Below, piece after piece: positions 42,080 to 45,535 of a stretch of 45,535 nucleotides of DNA. Position numbers and translations under genes: made by a program. Position 1 is the first letter of the stretch, and the number at the start of each line of letters is the position of its first letter. This DNA is from an uncultured Bryobacteraceae bacterium (GTDB taxonomy: Bacteria; Acidobacteriota; Terriglobia; Bryobacterales; Bryobacteraceae): assembly GCA_955652915.1 (NCBI GenBank), contig CATPCJ010000399.1, positions 1 through 45,535 of the forward strand. Direction: 5' to 3'. The notes below the pieces were generated by a model that searched no databases, was not told the origin of the DNA, and worked only from the letters and a program-made list of their open reading frames with translations.

Positions 42080-42775
42080 ATGCCTACATACTCCAGTGTA
42101 GAGGGTCAGCCCAAGGAAGAAAATCTTCCTCGCGAACTCGTGTATCAACTCGACGACGAAGACCCTCTCGGGAGCGAATGCGTGGAATTTAGACTAGTCT
42201 ACGACGGAAGGCTTCGAGCCGAAGGGCGGAAGCATTCCAGGGCCGATGACAAGCACATTATCAGGAAAGTTCTGAATCAGCAACTACGCGAACTGTGGGA
42301 TACCAGTCTCTTGCTTTCGGACATGAAGCGGCACGGTATTGTGGATGACCTAGCTAACGACTTTCAGCGCGGTGACGGATTTAAATTTGCACCGCTCATC
42401 AACGAAAAGTATGGTGGGGCATATGCGATGCTGGATATTTTGTTTCTGCGTAGAAGCGATCCCGGCAAACTGATCGACGGAAGCGGGGATATCGACAACC
42501 GAATCAAAACGCTTTTCGACGCTTTGAAAGTTCCCGCACAACGAAGTGAGATTGACAGCGATGGTCCAGAGGAAGACGAGACGCCGTTTTATTGCTTACT
42601 GCAAGACGATTCTCTTATCACGTCGCTTAAAGTCACCACAGACCGCTTGTTGTGGCCGCTTCCACCAGAAGCCCCGTCGCTTCCAAAGCATCCGCTAAGC
42701 GATGTCGTTTTGGTTATTCACGTCAAGACAGGTGTGTACAATCCCCGTCAGAGATGCGCGGAAATATTCTGGTGA
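42080..42775 (+). CDS. RusA-like domain protein (putative)
   Basis: 231 residues. Residues 133-150 (DGSGDIDNRIKTLFDALK) and 176-180 (DDSLI) reproduce the D-x-D-N-x-x-K-x3-D-A-L plus later D-D signature of RusA-type Holliday junction resolvases. D137, D139, N140, K143, D147, D176 and D177 are candidate metal-site residues. The segment between them (SEIDSDGPEEDETPF) is longer than in RusA. No full family match is recognised, so enzymatic activity is an inference; a structural relative with another role is possible. First of a group of small AT-richer genes next to the insertion sequence. Confidence 0.6.
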   Translation: MPTYSSVEGQPKEENLPRELVYQLDDEDPLGSECVEFRLVYDGRLRAEGRKHSRADDKHIIRKVLNQQLRELWDTSLLLSDMKRHGIVDDLANDFQRGDGFKFAPLINEKYGGAYAMLDILFLRRSDPGKLIDGSGDIDNRIKTLFDALKVPAQRSEIDSDGPEEDETPFYCLLQDDSLITSLKVTTDRLLWPLPPEAPSLPKHPLSDVVLVIHVKTGVYNPRQRCAEIFW

Positions 42776-42792
42776 GGTATGATGAAACCAAA

Positions 42793-42969
42793 ATGAAAAC
42801 GGAAGCGGAATCAAACCCGGAGTTCGAAGCCTTCACGCGAACGGTAGACCATCTGCTCACCGTGTCGCACGATGAACTGAAAAGACGGATGGAAGAGTAC
42901 AAGGTTAAGGCCGCACAGAATCCCCACAAGCGTGGCCCAAAACCGAAGAAGAAACGCCGGAATCAATAG
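42793..42969 (+). CDS. Small basic protein of unknown function
   Basis: 58 residues: MKTEAESNPEFEAFTRTVDH, then LLTVSHDELKRRMEEYKVKA and a very basic end (NPHKRGPKPKKKRRNQ). The FEAFTRTVDxLLTVSHDEL type of sequence recurs in small uncharacterised bacterial proteins. It follows the RusA-like gene by 17 nt on the same strand and probably shares its transcript. Role unknown; the tail could bind nucleic acid. Its end overlaps the convergent DUF1883-like gene by 7 nt. Confidence 0.65.
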   Translation: MKTEAESNPEFEAFTRTVDHLLTVSHDELKRRMEEYKVKAAQNPHKRGPKPKKKRRNQ

Positions 42970-43244
42970 TACACTTCGTAATGCACCTTGACAGGTTCGT
43001 CTTCGTCAGGGTTTACAATCACTAGATACCAAGGACCAGAAAATGGCAGCATCAATTCTTGCTTGTGTTTCATCCTTGGTGGGGTTTGGAATCCTCCGTA
43101 ATACCTAAAATTCTTTTTGCCTTCATCGAACAACTCTAAACCTCTAGGCCGAACAATGTATGTCATCACTGGATGCTCAGCCTGAACTTCAAACTCTACC
43201 GGGGTTCCTTCCTTAGGGGCACGGTACCGCATTCTAATTTTCAT
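42963..43244 (-). CDS. DUF1883-like small protein
   Basis: 93 residues, beta-rich. RPRGLELFDEGKKNFRYYGG, then LMLPFSGPWYLVIVNPDEDE and VKVHYEVYY. The FRYYGG block followed by a GPWYLVI strand resembles DUF1883 proteins, which occur alone or next to SIR2/TIR-like domains in presumed defence or stress genes. No such partner domain is present here. Likely co-transcribed with the 2-TM protein gene 27 nt upstream. Confidence 0.65.
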   Translation of the reverse strand: MKIRMRYRAPKEGTPVEFEVQAEHPVMTYIVRPRGLELFDEGKKNFRYYGGFQTPPRMKHKQELMLPFSGPWYLVIVNPDEDEPVKVHYEVYY

Positions 43245-43271
43245 TTGCGCCGATACGAGTGGTAGGCATAG

Positions 43272-43730
43272 TTATTGCTTCTGGGGATTCGGTCGCCCGA
43301 TCTCCATCGACTCCGGTACCTGTACTCCTGACACTAGAGGCGGATTCATCGCCGCTTTGATCGTTTCCGGTTCTTGTTCTGTTTCCATTCCGGCAAAGCG
43401 TTTCACTCTCTCCAGAAACATTCTGATCGTTCGGTAAAAGAGTGGAACTAGCAGGAGCAATCCAGCTTTCCAGTTGTCGCTTAACATTTTCAAGATTGTC
43501 GCTAGCCGCTCTTGCCGTGCTTCCATGTCGAACGCCAGTGCTATCCAAAACATCTCGTAGAGGACAAACAGACACATAAAAAGACTGATTGTTGCTACTA
43601 CCAGCACCTCTCCAAACTTCAAGTATTTGTCTAATTGTGGTTCTAACTTTTCGAACCATGAAAGCGATCCGCCCGTTGTTTTGGGATTCTCTTTGTCCTC
43701 TGCTTCGATTTGTTTCTCTGGATCGTTCAT
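43272..43730 (-). CDS. Two-transmembrane protein, unknown function
   Basis: 152 residues. A charged N-terminus (MNDPEKQIEAEDKENPKTTG), TM1 at about 42-67 (FGEVLVVATISLFMCLFVLY), a cytoplasmic or periplasmic linker (DMEARQERLATILKMLSD), TM2 at about 88-107 (WKAGLLLLVPLFYRTIRMFL) and a polar C-terminus. No family recognised. The promoter region is cut by the insertion sequence at 43824-43832. AGGAGAGG lies about 20 nt upstream of the ATG, better placed for an ATG in another frame at 43746. The composition of this frame supports it as the true one. Confidence 0.62.
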   Translation of the reverse strand: MNDPEKQIEAEDKENPKTTGGSLSWFEKLEPQLDKYLKFGEVLVVATISLFMCLFVLYEMFWIALAFDMEARQERLATILKMLSDNWKAGLLLLVPLFYRTIRMFLERVKRFAGMETEQEPETIKAAMNPPLVSGVQVPESMEIGRPNPQKQ

Positions 43731-43823
43731 CTGCTGTTGCCATCTTGCGACCTCTCCTGTTCGCGTTTTGGTACACTACGAACCGGGCCGCTCTTGTGTT
43801 GCGGTTGTTGGTGCCCCTTCGGT

Positions 43824-43831
43824 AAATTTTT
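43824..43831. repeat. Probable 8-bp target-site duplication, left copy
   Basis: AAATTTTT directly abuts the left terminal inverted repeat at 43832. The first three bases after the right terminal repeat (45533-45535) are AAA, where the window ends, as expected for a duplicate of the same 8 bp. ISL3-family elements usually make 8-bp AT-rich duplications. Confidence 0.6.
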
Positions 43832-43854
43832 GACTCGTCAGAAGAATCTGTGGG
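43832..43854 (+). repeat. Left terminal inverted repeat of the ISL3 element
   Basis: Pairs with 45510-45532 (19 of 23 matches; the inner 11 bases GAATCTGTGGG are identical). It contains the transposase stop codon (43838-43840). Confidence 0.8.
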
Positions 43855-45085
43855 TAAGCGTTGGCTCGGGCAGCTTTCCAAGTGAATGATACAGGGCGAG
43901 TTCGAGAACGCGAAAGGTGCGAAAGCCATAGGATCTTCTCATGACGACTTTTGCCTTGTTGTTGAGGCCCTCGACAACACCGCTGGAGAACTGCTTCCTG
44001 GCCTTGAAATAGTTGAGCAGCAACTCGCGATGAGTGCGCAACGTGCGCGCGATCTTCTTCATGGGCTCGATCCGGCTGCGCATGGTCTGGTGACACCAAA
44101 AGTCCAGGAACTTCGCAGCCCAGAACGGAGAGTTGTACATCCAGAACTGCTGGAAGTCCTCCTTCAATAGATACGCACGGACTGTTTGTAGGTTGTAGCG
44201 GAGCAGGTCACGAAGACGAACCTGCTGCTGGGGACTGAGATTCTCTTTGCGCTTGAGCACGCACCAACGCGACTTGCTCAACACCGGCTGGCAACCGTCT
44301 TGCGACAGGCGGCGTGTTTCGCCAGCACGAACCTCGTCCAGAGCCTTGCTCATCTTGGCGGCAATGTGGAACCGGTCGAGGATATGTAAAGCGTGAGCGC
44401 ACTTCTGGCGGATCACGTCCAGGTAAGGTTGCCACATATCCGAGCAGACAAACAGAATCTCGGACGCTACCTTCTCGCCGATGACCTTGAAGAAGCCCTG
44501 AAAGGACTCGATCGTGCGCTCCTTGCCGATCCATAGAAGTCGAATGCACTCCCGATCGATCTGGTAGACCAGCGTCAGGTACTTGTGACCCTTGGCGTAT
44601 TGAATCTCGTCGACCCCAATGGCGTAGATCGATTCCAGCGTACGACGCTGCAGACCCCACTCCACCACATACTCCACCGCGTCATGCACACGGTCCCATG
44701 TGGTCTGGAACGATTCGGCGACTTCCTTCCAGGAAAGCTTGCGCGCCCAGTGAGCGAGAAACAACATGTGGGCTTTGGTGGAATGATGCTTGCCCTCACT
44801 CCAAGGAATCTTCTCGACAACCACGCCGCACTGGCGGCACTGAACACGACGCCGCGCATACAGCAGGAAAATCAGCAAGCCCCAGGACGGGATGAACTCG
44901 AAGCGCCGCTCGGCTAGAACGTCGTAACCGGGCGCTGGTTGCTCACACTTCGAACAGATCGCCTTGGATCTACGTCGTGGCCGGATCGGCACTTCGATTG
45001 CCTTCCGGTCTTCGCGGAAGCGGGCCTTCTCATAGACGAAACCCGGCTGTGGATAGCATTGGTTTAAGATCGTGGTCAGTTCCAT
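43838..45085 (-). CDS. ISL3-family transposase
   Basis: 415 residues. An N-terminal zinc-ribbon (C44, C47, C83, C86) is followed by a helix-turn-helix region (LSWKEVAESFQTTWDRVHDA). The DDE catalytic domain has D159 in IYAIGVDEIQYAKGHKY, D216 in LFVCSDMWQPYL and E372 in FSSGVVEGLNNKAKVV. The C-terminal RRSYGFRTF motif is that of DDE_Tnp_ISL3. It is full length without frameshift. ATG 45085 is chosen for the family N-terminus (MELTTILNQC); an upstream start at 45109 is possible. Its start codon shares the CATG with the passenger gene start. Confidence 0.93.
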   Translation of the reverse strand: MELTTILNQCYPQPGFVYEKARFREDRKAIEVPIRPRRRSKAICSKCEQPAPGYDVLAERRFEFIPSWGLLIFLLYARRRVQCRQCGVVVEKIPWSEGKHHSTKAHMLFLAHWARKLSWKEVAESFQTTWDRVHDAVEYVVEWGLQRRTLESIYAIGVDEIQYAKGHKYLTLVYQIDRECIRLLWIGKERTIESFQGFFKVIGEKVASEILFVCSDMWQPYLDVIRQKCAHALHILDRFHIAAKMSKALDEVRAGETRRLSQDGCQPVLSKSRWCVLKRKENLSPQQQVRLRDLLRYNLQTVRAYLLKEDFQQFWMYNSPFWAAKFLDFWCHQTMRSRIEPMKKIARTLRTHRELLLNYFKARKQFSSGVVEGLNNKAKVVMRRSYGFRTFRVLELALYHSLGKLPEPTLTHRFF

Positions 45086-45509
45086 GGCGCTGAAGAGGAC
45101 GACTTCCAACTTAAACCGTACACCGGCGCCAGCGGTGGCCGTCGACGTTGCCTGGTATTGCCGCGACCTGGATCAATGGCCACGCTCTTGGATGGGGTTG
45201 GAGAAAGATCTCCTACCGGGCGAACAACTGCTGCCTTACTTTCGCCAGTTCATCAAGCATCTGGCTTCCTCTGGATTATCTTCAAAGACGATTCGCCGCC
45301 ATGTGGACAATCTCTGGTCGTTGGGCGGGGAAATTATTCGCGACCTGCACTACGATCCGTCGTTGCGTAAGCTCACCGCCGACCGCCTTTTACGTCAGGC
45401 CATCCATAAATACGGCGGACCGGCCATCCACAACGGTTCGGAGGAACAGCAGCGCTCCTTCGACTCGACCTGCCGTAAGCTCCACCGCTTCCTCTTTCCA
45501 CCTGCATAG
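45084..45509 (+). CDS. Passenger protein with recombinase core-binding-like fold
   Basis: 141 residues from ATG 45084. The DVAWYCRDLDQWPRSWMGLE region, then LLPYFRQFIKHLASSGLSSK and TIRRHVDNLWSLGGEIIRDL. This resembles the SAM-like N-terminal core-binding domain of tyrosine recombinases (FIxxLxxxGLSxKTIRRHVxNL), but without the catalytic domain. The rest (DSTCRKLHRFL) is also conserved-looking. Similar stand-alone proteins occur widely without assigned function. It lies wholly inside the terminal repeats of the insertion sequence, so it moves with it. GTG 45072 would add four residues. No ribosome binding site stands out. Confidence 0.7.
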   Translation: MALKRTTSNLNRTPAPAVAVDVAWYCRDLDQWPRSWMGLEKDLLPGEQLLPYFRQFIKHLASSGLSSKTIRRHVDNLWSLGGEIIRDLHYDPSLRKLTADRLLRQAIHKYGGPAIHNGSEEQQRSFDSTCRKLHRFLFPPA

Positions 45510-45532
45510 CCCACAGATTCCCCGGACGAGCC
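45510..45532 (-). repeat. Right terminal inverted repeat of the ISL3 element
   Basis: Partner of 43832-43854. The passenger gene stop codon (45507-45509) is directly adjacent. The three bases after it (AAA) agree with the start of the left target-site duplication. Confidence 0.8.
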
Positions 45533-45535
45533 AAA

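Larger units (their letters stand above)
43832..45532 (-). mobile_element. ISL3-family insertion sequence with a passenger gene
   Basis: A 1701-bp element between 23-bp terminal inverted repeats: left GACTCGTCAGAAGAATCTGT plus GGG (43832-43854), right, read on the minus strand, GGCTCGTCCGGGGAATCTGT plus GGG (45532-45510), matching at 19 of 23 positions. It holds an ISL3 transposase on the minus strand and a divergent gene on the plus strand. The transposase stop codon lies inside the left repeat, and the passenger stop codon touches the right repeat, so there is almost no non-coding DNA. The intact genes and ends suggest that it may be active. The plain ISL3 plan has the transposase alone. 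Confidence 0.85.

Noticed and set aside
41830..42101. Two overlapping frames on both strands before the RusA-like gene
   Set aside because: Neither shows protein-like composition; the only sensible signal is the PEP-CTERM remnant in another frame.
42652..42792. Upstream extension of the 58-residue protein
   Set aside because: Overlaps the end of the RusA-like gene in another frame and has no family features; ATG 42793 gives the conserved-looking N-terminus.

Overview
The window looks like a chromosomal segment of a soil acidobacterium, most likely of the Solibacter/Bryobacter group. This is inferred from gene content: a TIGR03435-type protein, an Oar-like TonB-dependent receptor with an N-terminal carboxypeptidase-regulatory domain, a fragment of an acidobacterial-type (ADOP) ABC permease, five DinB-like domains, and a PEP-CTERM remnant in GC-rich DNA. 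No rRNA, tRNA or CRISPR array was recognised.

Layout. 1-5.0 kb (+): a three-gene set for a ferredoxin-dependent 2-oxoacid oxidoreductase (GltD-like flavoprotein with ferredoxin domains, fused gamma/alpha subunit, TPP-binding beta subunit). 5.1-7.4 kb (+): a frameshifted small membrane-protein gene, then metX and metW. Long modular palindromes of about 110 bp sit in three of the gaps here. 7.7-12.8 kb: two secreted DinB proteins (-), then UDP-glucose dehydrogenase, a cupin, an FKBP-DinB fusion and a serine hydrolase (+). 12.8-17.1 kb (-): small Lys-rich protein, NUDIX hydrolase, PolX, CDF transporter, MmcQ/YjbR, DinB, with several stop/start overlaps. 17.2-24.1 kb: TIGR03435 protein (+), then a PLP decarboxylase, a hybrid histidine kinase and a metallophosphoesterase (all -). 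The three minus-strand genes are bracketed by the two halves of a broken SDR gene in opposite orientation, which suggests an old inversion. 24.1-25.4 kb: gene graveyard (SDR, ADOP permease and MarR fragments). 25.4-28.6 kb (-): TlpA-like and peroxiredoxin-like secreted proteins, two small secreted carboxypeptidase-regulatory proteins, a LysW-like acidic zinc-ribbon protein, DinB, and a coiled-coil membrane protein with a decayed tandem copy. 28.7-30.2 kb (+): SnoaL/DUF4440-like protein and a Tat-exported FMN alpha-hydroxyacid dehydrogenase. 30.2-33.8 kb (-): trpC-trpF-trpB-trpA-chorismate mutase, tightly coupled. 34-41.6 kb: M20 peptidase (-), GH29 alpha-L-fucosidase (+) and a large TonB-dependent receptor (+), then a methyltransferase (-). 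41.6-45.5 kb: a copy of the receptor promoter in front of a ruined PEP-CTERM gene, a small accessory cluster (RusA-like protein, a 58-residue basic protein, a DUF1883-like protein, a two-TM protein) and an ISL3-family insertion sequence with recognisable terminal repeats and a probable 8-bp target duplication, whose right copy is cut by the window end.

Most notable: the ISL3 element carries a divergent passenger gene with a tyrosine-recombinase core-binding-like fold, and the two start codons interlock in one CATG. Also of interest are several families of modular palindromic repeats with covarying arms, one with 11-bp terminal inverted repeats; an orphan LysW-like protein with a long Asp/Glu tail; and a duplicated promoter/operator block.
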